From Endocalyx cinctus (Eukaryota > Ascomycota > Sordariomycetes > Amphisphaeriales > Apiosporaceae): a DNA stretch of 64,000 nt. Below, one piece after another: positions 11,819 to 24,184 of this stretch. Numbering within the stretch: position 1 is the stretch's first letter; the number at the start of each line of letters is the position of its first letter. The notes below the pieces were generated by a model. The model searched no databases, was not told the origin of the DNA, and worked only from the letters and a program-made list of their open reading frames with translations. The position numbers were made by a program, and so were the translations under genes. The stretch lies in NCBI GenBank assembly GCA_001600455.1, contig BCKC01000002.1:2122171-2186170 (forward strand). Direction: 5' to 3'.

Positions 11819-14457
11819 TAACACGCCGATGTATATATGGGAGAGAGAAAGAGAAGGGGGGGCGTTAATAAATGCCGAGACTAATGATGAGACCAGAATA
11901 AGTAGTTGAGAACGGCATGTGACAGGTTGTAGAATTGAAATCATGTCTTTGTCTCTCCTTAAAAGAATATATCTCCGAGAGACATGAGCGCAAAAGAACG
12001 AGGCAGTGGCGAGATGTCTCAAAATAGCACGTGTTTGACCTATATCTTAGACAGCCCCTCCATACGAGTGGCCATATTTCGTCTCAAATCAAAACTGACA
12101 AGTGAACCAAGCAACATCATAGTGTGTGTGTATGGGGCTGTATGCGTATGAGAGAAGGAGGCCATTGCGTATGTGAATGAGAGAGGGGGGAATAGCGTGC
12201 ATATGTTATGTGCGTGTGCGTTTACGTGTGCGTGCGAGGGTGAAGTAGGCGGGTGGAGATGGTACGGTCGGTATGCCCTCATGAAGTTGACCACTCGGTG
12301 TGAGGTCCCCGGTCTTTGGGGGGCTTTTTTTCGGCAGAATATCCATCCGATACGTACAACAGTCGATCGGAAGACGGTCAAAGGAAAAGAGGGAGAGAAG
12401 ATGAGAGGGAAAGAGAGAGAGGGGGGGGGGAATAGTCGAAGTAAGCGCGACAGCCTCGAGTAAACGTAACCTAAAGAGGAAAAAAAAAAGCAAAGAAGAC
12501 GGCATGACAATCGTCAATGTCAACGTTTGCTTCGCTGTCTTCGGGTTTTGCTTTCTCGACTCGCTTATTACCGAGCTTGCAAGGTCGTCTTAGTTATGTT
12601 CAACAGCCTACATCAAAGACCAGGTAAAATTCACATCATATGATAATGTTGCGAGTTAGAGTTGCATACATGAGAGAAACAATATAGCCCGACCTTACCT
12701 GCCTACTTGCCTACCATACGCGCAGATGTGCATACATATGCATAAACGTCCCGAAATCTTAACTCGGATCATAGATTTCGATCGAGCTGTGTAGCCCCCC
12801 GCGCTCCTGCCCCCCTCCTTCGCCTCCGATGACCCCAGGTCCAAAGTCCGCCCGCCTTTGTTTCTGTCTACGCTACTCTCTGCTTTCTTTTCTTCTTTAT
12901 CATCCCGTCTCACTCTCTCTCTCTCTCCCTCTCTCACCCACTCCAACCCTAACATTCCTTTTGCCGTTATCCGATCGTAGGTTATTTTGACATTATGTGG
13001 CTGCCTACCCCGAGTTTACTGTAAATCTTCTCATTTTTCCTTTTCTTTTCTTTTTTCTTCCTTTTTTTTTCTCTCTTGACCCTGTCCTCGTTTTTCCACC
13101 TCCGCACTCACGTACGTGACATGCATATGTAAGTTTCCTAATCATTCATTTATTCTTTTCTCTCTCCATCTCAATATACATATTTCCCGCCCCGGTGAAG
13201 AAGGCCTTAGAGTATAGTATAGTATAGATGCGGCGGGTATATGCACCGCATAAGTTGAGAACAGACCTATGATAGCTCACATTTTTATTTTCTTCGGAGG
13301 TAGGCTGACCTGCGCATGACACCGTCAGCGTTCAGTGTTTACATGTATATTTATATATAAATGTCGACTTAAAGATATTGCAATGTTGCCAAGCATTTCG
13401 GCTTTTTAAGCATATCGAAACACGGATAGATCAAGATTAGAGATCTCTGTCCCATCCAACGTCTCGGTCATTTTAATATATCGAATAGATCGGAAGAAAC
13501 GTGAAAATATGTCGTGTAATCACTTCATCTAGATAGAGAAGAGAGGGATCTCCCTTGTTATTCATGATTTATTTTCTCTTACGTAGTATCCTGCCGCCAC
13601 TTCCAGCATCATGCCCTTACTCTTACTCACGAGGGTACTAGGTATTGTGGGTTCTTCGTGATATTATAGCACTGGTTATATAAAAGTACCCTCAATATTA
13701 TACAACGGAAAGAACAGTTAGTTAATACACACCCTGTTTTAATTATTATAATTTTTTTTTATTTGATTTATTTAATATTTTTTTTTTAACTATCAGTATT
13801 TGCATTGTTTATTCTCTCTGTAGTATCCTCCCGTCTGTCCTCCCAGGCCACGACTTCGCAGTACGCGGGCATAATAAGTATATATATGTATAAAAATATG
13901 TACAATCGACAATATTGTACGTTCACACGACGCACTCTATAAAAATATTTCTTGATCCTCCACACCGACTCCCGTGGCACAAACTCGTCCCGAGCCCTTG
14001 CTTCAATATTATACAAAACGTAATTTCTCTTGTACTCCCCTCCTCTTACCACTTGTTTGTTTACCCCCTTGTCCTATGTTGTGTTCTTTTTTTGGGATAA
14101 CAGGTCCATCATCCGGATGGACTGTAACCGGAATAACGTATTGATAACCGACAAATTTCGGTTTCGATTTCTTGTTTTGTTTTCCCGTAATGACCGTAAT
14201 AATAATGCACCCCATAACACCTAAGGTCCTTTTCATGGACCAACCCTAAAAATCGCTCAATGAAATAGTGGCATAGATAATACAAATCGTCTAGTAACGC
14301 TAGGAAAAGTAATGCCATGCTTCGAAGAAGTTAAAAAAAAATAATAATAAAAAGATAAGACCGCACATAATACATTATCCCAGTAGAGATAAGTTGAAAT
14401 AAAGTGTCGCAAAAAAAATAACGAAGATCAGTTGTTGTTGTAGTCGTAGACGTCGTA
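9546..14457. other. Gene-free region downstream of the homeobox gene
   Basis: This 4.9 kb stretch is rich in pyrimidine and purine tracts. It holds poly-T at 10105-10122, poly-A at 10352-10371, a 28-nt poly-T at 11784-11811, and CT/GA-rich DNA around 12160-12490 and 12870-13080. All ORFs I inspected are low-complexity translations of these tracts or lack any recognisable domain. The right end presumably contains the 3' UTR of the homeobox gene ending at 14458. Confidence 0.6.
11784..11811. repeat. Poly-T tract (28 nt)
   Basis: An uninterrupted run of 28 T is followed directly by seven A, in gene-free DNA. Confidence 0.85.
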
Positions 14458-16061
14458 TTAGATACTGCCGCGTTTCATGTTCGAGACGTTACGCCGCTTT
14501 ATAGACTCTATGTTGACGTCGTAGTTGCTACCCTCCCCATCGCTGAGGTTCTTGTCCTCGTTGTCGAACTCGAGTCGTTCGGTCGAAGGCAAGATCTTGC
14601 TGTTATCGGCCGTGGCCGAGGTGGCTCCTCCACTGCTGCCGCCGCCGCTGCGGCTCCCGGTCAGAAAATCGGTCTCGACGCGGGCATTGTTCTTCAGTCC
14701 CGGAAGTTGCCGTCTCCTGGCGTTGATGAACCAGTTGGAAATTTGGTCTGGAAGGAAAGAAGAAGAAAAAAGGTCAGTTCAAGCTAATGCAAGACTATTT
14801 CTGCGCCACAAAACTTTGAAAATCATGACACCGGGACGCCGACCCGCCCGTGTCGCCTGATCCTCCGTGCACGAGCGGAATTTTGACGTTCCGACTTGAC
14901 GTGTAATGATGGCTGGATGGATGGGTTGTCTACTCACTCATTTGTAATCCTGTCTGTCTCATGAGATCCTGCTTCTCGTCCTCGGTCGGGTAAGGGTGGA
15001 GGAGGTGAGCCAAGAACCAGGCCCTAAGCTTGTCCGTCGTCTCCTTGGGTAGGTTGCCTCGACGCTTCCGCTGCTTGTTGTCTACGTTTCCTCCCGCATT
15101 AAACTCTCCCATGCGTATAAAGGTGTCCTGGAATTGGTGTGCGCCATACGCGCCGCCTGTGAACGGTGTCCTCTCGAGAGGGTGGATCGACCCAACAGAT
15201 AGTGATTGTATTCGATTGGGATGGGTATACGCGTACCCGTAGCCTGGCTCACGGTATCCGACAGCCACTGGTTCGATGCCCTGCGCGTTTGCACGTGTGG
15301 GAATAACGCTCGGTCTTCTTAGCTGCTCTTGTGCTGCGTAATCCTCTCCCGAGTGGCTTCTCACTCGATGCGTCTCGCCAGGCGCTCGTTCGAAGTTTAA
15401 CAACGGAAGGCTTGGTAAAGTGGGACGTCGTTCAATTCGTTCGTGGGCTTCACTTGACCTAGCCGGAGATCTCATCGATGGAAGCCCCCCACTACCCATG
15501 AAAGAACTGGCCCTTCTCGCACCGTCCCACGCCTCTGGTGCAACCGCTGGTCCCGCCTCTTGGGGAGAATGTTGTCGAAAGACTACAGGCAGAGGTCCGG
15601 AGGAAAGTCTCGGTATCTGGCTAGCTCTCTCCTGCTCTCGCTCATCATCGATTGACAGGCGTCGTCGTTTGGTCTGATTAGGTGAGTAAGTGTATTCCGG
15701 TGGCGTCATCGTACCAGAGTATGGTCCAGAAACGGGAGATGTAGATGTGGGTGGTGTCCTTGCCGAGTTATCCTGGGGAACCTGCAACTGAAGCTCTGGG
15801 ATTGCCTGATTCTAAAGTTAGCAACCCCTACCCACATGACAAAAGGAAATAGTTTACCTGTCGGATGGAAGGCAAGGCAACTCGATCGTTGCGTTGCCTA
15901 GGTACGGGATCGGGACGAGGATCCATCCAAGAGAATTCGCGGCGGTGGCCGAAGTGGTGGTTGTGTGGAGAAGGCATAGTGAGAGTAGACATCTTGCTGG
16001 TAGACTCTAATGATTTTTCTTCAAAATTTCTGCTGGTAGATCGAGAGGAGTCACATTCCAT
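14458..16061 (-). CDS. TALE/KN-type homeobox transcription factor
   Basis: Predicted nuclear developmental regulator of 453 aa. Three exons: 16061-15858, 15805-14938 and 14747-14458; phases close and the stop is TAA. The homeodomain (residues about 314-372) is interrupted by the second intron. Exon 2 ends ...DLMRQTGLQM and exon 3 continues NQISNWFINARRRQLPGL. It has the TALE signature: the three-residue loop extension with a PYP motif (HPYPTEDEK) and WFIN-A-R in helix 3. A basic stretch (KQRKRRGN) precedes it as a likely nuclear signal. The rest is disordered, rich in Pro, Ser and Arg, with a second basic patch (TKRRRLS). The ATG at 16061 is the first in-frame start in exon 1. Neighbouring gene-free DNA of 7.7 kb and 16.3 kb suits a regulator with complex control. 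I cannot choose between the several fungal KN-homeobox orthologue groups. Confidence 0.92.
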
Positions 16062-17303
16062 AACACAACAAGCCCTTCCGTCTATGATATTTCTTCCTCT
16101 TTGATCAAACCCCTGTAATGACCGTTAGTAACCTCTCCACCAGAGCAGGCTCGCTCGCCTTGCACATAAACCACAGCAAGGAAGGCTCACTAGACGATGC
16201 TTCAGCACTGCGGTCTTACAATGATCAATTCAAACTTAGGATGTCGTAATTTGTATTTCTTTTCTTGGTGGGTAAAAATAAAAGTATTTCAACGAAAGTA
16301 GAGAAAGCTAGATAAATTGACCTTGGTCTTCTGTCGCTAGCCGATCTTCGGGACGAGAGGATAACAAGATAAAGTAAAAGAACTGGCAGAATGTTGAAAA
16401 GCCCGTGGTTCAAGTAGACTAAGAAGAATAAGATAGCATCTGTCCAAGATAATGTATCAAGTTGAAAAAAGTCAAATGTATTCGCTGGTGGCAAATTTGG
16501 TATCCTAGAACTAGCTCGGTGCGTGTATAAAACGTAGGACAGCGAGGTTTGTCACTGTAGGGTAGAATGAAAAGTAACAGTAGTCGTCCTGGATAAGTTG
16601 CCTAGAGAAAGCTGTACTGTTCTGGTATTATCGAAGAAAAAAAATGAAAATTGTCCTCAAAAGTTAGGTATGACGAATCACGACGGGAAGGCCTAGAAAC
16701 AAGTTAAGAGAAAGAAATGAAATAAAATCTCGCCCATAGTAACTTGGTAGACAATCTCGAGGAGGTCTTTTACTCGAGCCGGAAGTACTTAGGAGTGTCG
16801 AGAATTCTAACAGGACTGACAAGAGAGAAAGTCAAAATTCGGACCTAAGAGGAAGATGTTAAAAGAATCTCGGAAAAGAATCTTGGGAGATCAGAATGGT
16901 TTTTCTATGTTGAAGTCAGGAGTCCCTTTCATGGGTGTGGTGTGGTGGTTTTTTTGACGGGGCCTCTGACTAAACCGCAAAGAGCCCTGGCACGCGAAGC
17001 AACGGCAAGGATGGCATATATGCCAAACAACGTTCAGGGTAGGTAGAATCACTCACACTACCGTCGACGTATACTATATACTGTACCATTATAGTACCCA
17101 GAACTCCACAGGGCCACAGATGAGTCTCACTGACTGAGTTGGTAGATTGTGGCGCCCCCCCTCTCCTCTGGTCTTTCCCCCCCTTGAACGGGCAATGGAT
17201 TACATACCTAGAGATTGCCAGGCACTTGGGTGGACTAGGATTAAGATAACCTAGTATGCACATGGTTCAAGCGTCTAAAAGGAGCAGCAGAAAGAGACTT
17301 TGA
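16062..17303. other. Upstream region of the homeobox gene
   Basis: This is presumed promoter and 5' leader. One minus-strand open stretch at 16225-16494 has hydrophobic residues but begins with a TTG rather than an ATG and has no family resemblance. No other coding signal was found. Confidence 0.55.
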
Positions 17304-17345
17304 GGGGGGGGGGGGGGGGGGTATGGGGGGGGGGGGGGGGGGGGG
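17304..17345. repeat. Double poly-G tract (G18-TAT-G21)
   Basis: A run of 18 G (17304-17321) and a run of 21 G (17325-17345) are separated only by TAT, in gene-free DNA about 1.25 kb upstream of the homeobox ATG. Such a tract could fold into a G-quadruplex, and it is a likely site of replication slippage or sequencing length error. Confidence 0.85.
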
Positions 17346-19518
17346 CGAGGAAAAGAAGAGGAGTACCTAGTGTAAACACGGCCGAGTGACATTACAAGGT
17401 AGGCAAGTAATTGTGGTAATGCTTGTATCTGCAACAGGGATAGAGACCCCGGACGGCCACAGTTGTTACTTTAGTGCTAGTGTAGATGAAATTGCCCGAT
17501 GGAAAGGAAGATTTATACTAGGGTAAACCTTCCGCCCACATAGATACCGTTACATATGTGAATATGGGACACTGTACTATATGTACGTGTAGTATGTATG
17601 TATATGTCCATGTAGTATATATGTACGTGTATACTTTTTTACTCTTTTCAGGGCCCAGCCGTTATTTTCTTGCTTTCTAGAAATGGATCTCCAACTCCTT
17701 AAGGTCGTATTTTACCAAGAATCGATAAAACGTACTCCTTTCGCGTACCCTATACTATATGTCAGCGAAGGGTCACGGCGCATATAGTATTACGTGCAGA
17801 CCAGTCGTAAGGAGACGAAAGCATAAACGCCCGGCCGGTAATTGCTGCTGGAATAATGAATCAATCAATCAATCAGTCAATCAGTTCAATCACATGAAGA
17901 TATCTCGGCGGCTCATTTTGACCATGGAGCCTCCGTTAAAACCAATAAGTCTACTAATAACTTCGTTAAAAAAAGGCCGTCCCATTTTGTGTAGTAAGAC
18001 GGCGCCGTTACGCGCAGGTTAAGTCTCCTCCTCTCTAATGAAACGACCTATTGACCTAGGTACATATGTATACACATAGATAAGTGAGTAGGTAAGTAAA
18101 TGTAGCTGAACCGTCATAGTGCAACGATACGTAGTAGTTAATAGTCATCGTAGTATAGCGGTAAGTAAGAAGGGGAGGGGAGTTAATTTTTTTTTTTTTT
18201 TATGGTTTTGCTGTTTTAAAGGTAAGGGACTTCTAAAAGTATCCCTTGGAGAACTATATGTGATGATGATAATACTACTACTAATTACTTGTTCTTCTCG
18301 AACTGCAAGTGGCCGATTCCCAGAAAAGAAATTGCGTGCATCTGCAATTCGGCTGGAGAACATTCAATCAAGAAACAGACGAGGCGATACCACGCAGATG
18401 CGCCCGAGGAGATGGGACCGTTAAAAAAGAGAGGCCGATTTTCTTTATTCGGAACAATGGTGTGATCAACTCAAGTCTTTTTTAGTCTCTCCACTCGTGT
18501 TCGGACGATGAGGATGCTTGCGAACTTGTCATACCTATAATAATAATAATGCTAAAGTAATCGTCAACGTCGATCGACGTACGTAGCCAACGGCTCTCGT
18601 GCTAGTTTCGTAGGTCCCGAAGCGATGGGTATCCGTCATTGCTAGATTGGAATTGGATGCTCGACCTTGAGCATGAGCATGAGCACGAGCATGGCCTAAT
18701 TCCGTCTATGGTAAGTGATCCGTAACTTGCTCTCGAAGTAATAGCTTTGAAATGAGACCCGGACTGGGGGTGAAAGGAAAGCTGGGGTGGATATTCCATT
18801 ACCATTACAGTAGTATTACACTACGGTACATGCCTAGTAATTCCAAGAGCAGAGCTTGATATAAGTTTAAAAGTAATGTTCTTTTGTTAGATGTGAATGA
18901 ATCACGATAATTAAGATAAAAGTATATACCGCTAAGAATGTCTATCAAACTCAAGAAATACAGAAACTTTAACGAACACGGTATAAATCTACCGTAATAA
19001 TATATAGCGGTGTATAAACGCCGTCATTATAAGCTGTGGTTGTCAGTTATAGTGGTCAATAGCGTACACTTATAGGGTAATTTATAGGGATATTATAGGG
19101 TATATACAGGGCATTTATCCCGTCTAATTGGCATTGGAGATTCCCTGATTTGACAGCTTCCTATTTTGAGCATAAGCAAGATCTGGGTAATTAATCACCA
19201 TAATAACCCATTACTCCGTATTACAATACCTAATAACAACTAAATTATATTTATCAATGTTTCTTAGAATATCTACAGTGTTTCTTTCAGGATTGGTAAA
19301 ATAAAATAAATAAACGAAAAACGTAAGAGAAAGGTTCCATTGTCTGTCTGCATGGCTTACCGGATTGTGCTGTCTCCGAGCGCTGCTTAGGCGTAGAAAC
19401 CAGGTTCCAACCAGTTTTACTCAGCAAACAAAACCAAGGAAGACGATGCCACCGTAGCAATAGCCCAATTTTCGATTTTTAACGGTTTCGCTCTTTTGTA
19501 ATGCTCATGTAAGTATAG

Positions 19519-19558
19519 ACAGAGACAAGAGAGAGAGAGAGAGAGACAGAGAGAGAGA
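19519..19558. repeat. GA-rich microsatellite
   Basis: An interrupted (GA)n/(AGAC)n run of about 40 bases in gene-free DNA. Confidence 0.8.
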
Positions 19559-19992
19559 AACAAAAACAGAAAGAAAGAAGAAGAGGAAAAAAAAAAGGAG
19601 AAATGGTTGTTGCCGACCTAAACCCGCCAATACTACACACGTATTTTGCTAGAAATGACGTTCGTGATGCTTTTGTTTCCATGGATCCCTTTCTTCATTG
19701 GCTTTTTATTATTATTACTTTGCATTATTTCGGGCATTGACACAACATTCAGTGGTAGTTTATATTACGGAGAAAGTTGATAGACAAGCTTAATACTGCG
19801 TTGATCCCAAGTACCACCGTCTTGGTAACAAGTTTGTCATGGTGATATCGATGTTTCCTAGGATAAGAATAAGAAAGTAGTGCACAACTACTCTGTACGT
19901 ATATAGTATACTACACTACGATACTAAATTAAAAGATAAAAATAAAGAAAAGGTATTTTTGTACAAGGGGAACCGACTTTGATCGTACGTTC

Positions 19993-20016
19993 TTTTTTTT
20001 TTTTTTTTTTTTTTTT
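19993..20016. repeat. Poly-T tract (24 nt)
   Basis: An uninterrupted run of 24 T in gene-free DNA. Confidence 0.85.
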
Positions 20017-23000
20017 GGGTCAAATCTCACTTTGGAGTTTCAAAAGCGGAATTACCCATTATCCATGAATTGTTGAAATGGTAGTCTAATGTTCAATCTC
20101 GTGAAGGTGGTATCTTTTGGGAAAGGATTTCGCGAGATAGTGTAATAGTGTAATTGTTTCGACTTTCGTTTAGTGTGTAGGCCCGCAGATGAAGAGCGGA
20201 ATCGTCTGTGCGTAGGGGATGAAATCGAAAACGAATACGACTTACCTACGCTATTGTGTAAGTAAATTTACTGCTGCTTGCTATGCTATACGTAGAACGC
20301 AGTGGATTAGGTTAACATTAATATGATTTAAGAAAAAAAAAAAGACTGGGGTTAACACGATACTGAGAGCATTACCGGGTAGGACCGCAACTTTTTCCTT
20401 GCCCGAAAACAAAAATAAGGGTTAAACCCCTTTGATATTATCTCCCCCTCCCCCCCTCCGGCCGGACTGAAAAGTTTATAGGGGTGAGTTCGGAGCCGAC
20501 GAGCTGATTTCCTTTTAAGCCTAACATACTTTAATTGCTAGTGATACTTAGTCGTGGTCAGATCTTTTCATCGTGGTACACTACTTGATTGGTTAGAGAA
20601 GAGCTGTCAACGAGAGCCCTAGCTATCACATCTCTGTACCTACTGTAGTAGCCATGGACCGGATTTAGAGATAGACTCAGCTCCAGTGAAGAAACTGTAC
20701 TTGTAAGACAATACCAGGGATAAGGATACACAGTATTTTCACGTCCACGGCACTTTTATTATTTTGAATTGGGACAAAATTATTAGAGCATAACCTAGAA
20801 TTATCCCATGCAATAATGAAGAGCATGAGTATCGGATATTTATCAGGGATGTGTATATATATATACATTGTATACAGTTTCATTTATCACGTATATGTAG
20901 GCATAGATAAACCATGGGTATAAGGACACAGAGAAGTAAATTATAATATACTCAGTCACCTAATATACTGTATAAAGTATATGTATGTATGTAGTGTATA
21001 GAATCTGTCAAACCTAGTGTAGCTAGTATAGAACTCCTAAGACGACTAGGGTATCATTGCAGATCCGAAGATAAACTTTCTTTTGGCATCCTAGGCAGCT
21101 GGAACGATCATCGAATTATTCGATCAAGCCTCGATCATCGAGGTGCATCATTAACATGTTTTGGTATCACATGTTCACTTGTTCACTAATCTTCTCGGTA
21201 AAGCCTATCTTCAGTAAGACGCTACATATATATATATGGATATATATATACACATACAGTACATATCTGAAATATACAGGTGAGCAAGATACCATGAGAA
21301 TGTGAGAAAGAAAATTTCTCTCTGCAGTCAGCAAGCCTTGTTTAATAGTTTATTGTCGCCTCTCCGTGCGGGCATCGAAACCGCACTCGCAGGTTAAAAT
21401 ACATCGTAATTGGGTGTTTACGATATCAAATACCATTTAAGAAATATGGATGTTTGACTCCCAACTTAACGAGGGAAAGAGATAGATGCATACGTTATCT
21501 TGTAGACTTGTGCCCTTCACGTCTATCCATTATCCATATTCACCATCTCTTTGGTTAGCTGAATCTAATATGTAGGCTTCGACTCGTACAGGGTGCGGAG
21601 ATCCCTTACCTACAGTAGTCGTAAAACAGCAAGATGATAACGCCAAGCACAATACGCTAGGCGTAGGTTTAGACATGTTGGTTATGCACCAGTACATTAT
21701 ACATAACTTTTTTTCCTTGGTGGAAAACAAGTCGAAAAAAGAGAAAAAGGTGGCATCCAATCCAATGCCTCATAGATGCGGCCTCCTTTTGCAGAGACCA
21801 ATGAATAAGTAGATCGGCCACAAACTGCAAGGAAAAAAAAAAAAAAAGAATCCGGCCCCGTGGTTACCAATTCCCGGTTCCCGGGTCACCGGTCGCATTG
21901 ACACTGAACATGTCACGTTGTCTCAAATATCACCGTCCAACGATATTATTTCTGATTAATCTAAACTCGCTTAGTTTTTTTCTTTTTTTTTTCTGGTACT
22001 TTCAACATTTTCGCCAGTATTCGTGGCTGTGTCTAGTGCGATAATTGTATACAGTACTACACCAACTCCCTTTGAAGGAGAAAAAAAAAGATGAACGTCT
22101 CAAGTCTGATCCCCCCCCCCCTCTCACCATGTGGTAACGATATATTAGAGCTATTATGCAGAAGGGTTATTTAATATCGTCTCATCATACCCCGATCATA
22201 CCCTCGGCTTATTTAGGTTAAAGTAAGTTACACTAGTTAGATGAATAGATCCCTTGTAGGTGTCCGGAGATCTGAAGCTGAATTCGAGCAGGGAAAGAAA
22301 AAAAAATATAAATCATAAATATGCAACTTCGCGGCTCGGTTCGAAACAACACGGTCACAGCAACTCAATCAGCTCAATAGTGCGTGCGTGCAGTAGATGT
22401 TTAGCGCACAGATGCCTACTACACTATACACAGCTACCTAGGTTTGGATACCGAATACAGTACGAATAAAGTAAATAAAATACATTGTATGGATATCAAT
22501 ACCTACACGTACTACGTAGGTATGAATATGAAATAATAGATGGAGCTTATGTAATGAATCACGGATACTGATGTAAATGGGTCATCATGAATCAGGGTAT
22601 GAACCGGAATTATCCAACTAGAACTTTTTCATTCTAGCTTCACTTTACCGTGTACATCTCGTCAATTTGACGTTTTTCTCTAATTTGTCTAATTTTCGGT
22701 ACGTGTACTTGGTACAGAGTATACATTCTATGTACCAGCACCTTTATTTATACTGTACCTAACCTAGTATATTGCGAGCCTCCATCGTCATCTAACACCA
22801 ACTGCCATGACGGTATCCTGCGTCGAGCAACTGTCATGCCTATTTGAGACCATGCAAGTATTCTGTTACAATGCCGCCGCTCCACCCGATGGTGAACCAA
22901 TGGAAGAATCAACGAGGATAAATTCAAGATACATCTGTCCCAATCGTCAAGAGCCTCCACGAAAGACCTGCATACAGAATCGGGGATCGTCTCCCGTCAA

Positions 23001-24156
23001 TATGTATATATCGTAGTATTTAATATTGTATTCTGCATGATCAAATGTCCAATATTAATTATCATCATCATTGCACAAGCCTTTTTAATATGGTTTTAAC
23101 ACTCATTAATGAGAATACAAGTACAAGTACACGATATTGCCCATAATACATTTTAACATATCCATTATTCCCGAAAGAAAAAAAAAAAAAGATTACATAG
23201 TATGAGCCGTTTAGAATTGCCAATTCCTAGGGGGCTAAACTCAGATCTACGGTGGACTCCCCTGTCCAATATCTTCTCCCGATCCGCTGCCATCAGACTC
23301 AAAGGCTGGCCTCTCCCCCTCCCTTTAGAGGGCCTTTCCCCCCCGGCCCCATGGTCCCCGTCCTACCAGCGTGTACATTATCCATGGATATACTAGTCGT
23401 ATAAACAAGGATCGTGGCTCTTATACTACAGTACGACAACTTTAAAATGCTTGTTAGTCGAAATCCACCCACATGGTAAATGTTGGCGGGTCGGCGGGTC
23501 GGTATGTCAGATTACAAACCTGGTCTGTTTTCCAGGTTTGTACGCAATAAGGCCAAGGCCTCAATAATTCGCGAGAATTCCTAGAATAGGTAAAGATAGA
23601 TTCGTTGACATGATATCGTACCCCCTCCCCCTGTACTGTTTTTTTTTTTTTTATTATTATTTTTTTTTTTTATAAAACCTTGTGTTACTAGGAACACATA
23701 ATAATTAACGAACTAATATCAGTATTAATTAGCAATAGTTATTTAGATTTGCCCAACCAAATATTCAAGATTACCCATCCTTTTTCTTTCTAGTCTTTGG
23801 CCTTTGCTAAGTCAAAAGTTACAGTTACAGTAGTAACAGTCCCCAGCAGGTTCGTCTGTGAAACCGCGCAAAATCTTGATTTTTTATTTGCCCTCTTCAT
23901 GTTACACTGCCGTTTTGTTAACTATAATCGACTGAAGGAACATCCACACAGTACGTAACCTCCTCTTTGTCCACTCGGTTACTTTCAACCTCGTCGGACT
24001 TCAAGTCTTGAAATGCAAGAAGGGATTATTCCATCACACCGGTATAGCAACGGACGGCCCATTTTCCTTGTCTTCTATGTATAGCCTTTCCCTTCTGTCT
24101 ATATCCAGATTAAGTATCCAGATTAAGTAGTCTCGATCGTCATTATCACCGTTTTC

Positions 24157-24184
24157 TTTTTTTTTTTTTTTTTTTTTTTTTTTT
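24157..24184. repeat. Poly-T tract (28 nt)
   Basis: An uninterrupted run of 28 T in gene-free DNA. Confidence 0.85.

Larger units (their letters stand above)
17346..24156. other. Gene-free region, left part of the 16 kb gap
   Basis: No frame shows a recognisable protein; the ORFs are under about 105 codons and without domain features. Contents include GAGCATGAGCAC-type repeats near 18666-18697, a GA repeat at 19519-19558, poly-T at 19993-20016, TA-rich repeats near 20852-20870 and 21220-21255, and a T-rich block at 23639-23671. A tRNA-Asp-like 5' fragment at 18151-18167 is discussed under findings. Confidence 0.6.

Noticed and set aside
12040..12523. Overlapping ORFs of 96-156 codons on both strands
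   Set aside because: They are translations of CT/GA-rich tracts and microsatellites, with poly-Phe/Leu/Ser runs and no domain.
16225..16494. Minus-strand 89-codon hydrophobic ORF upstream of the homeobox gene
   Set aside because: It starts with TTG, has no signal for splicing into another exon and no recognisable family. Its composition fits A+T-rich leader DNA.
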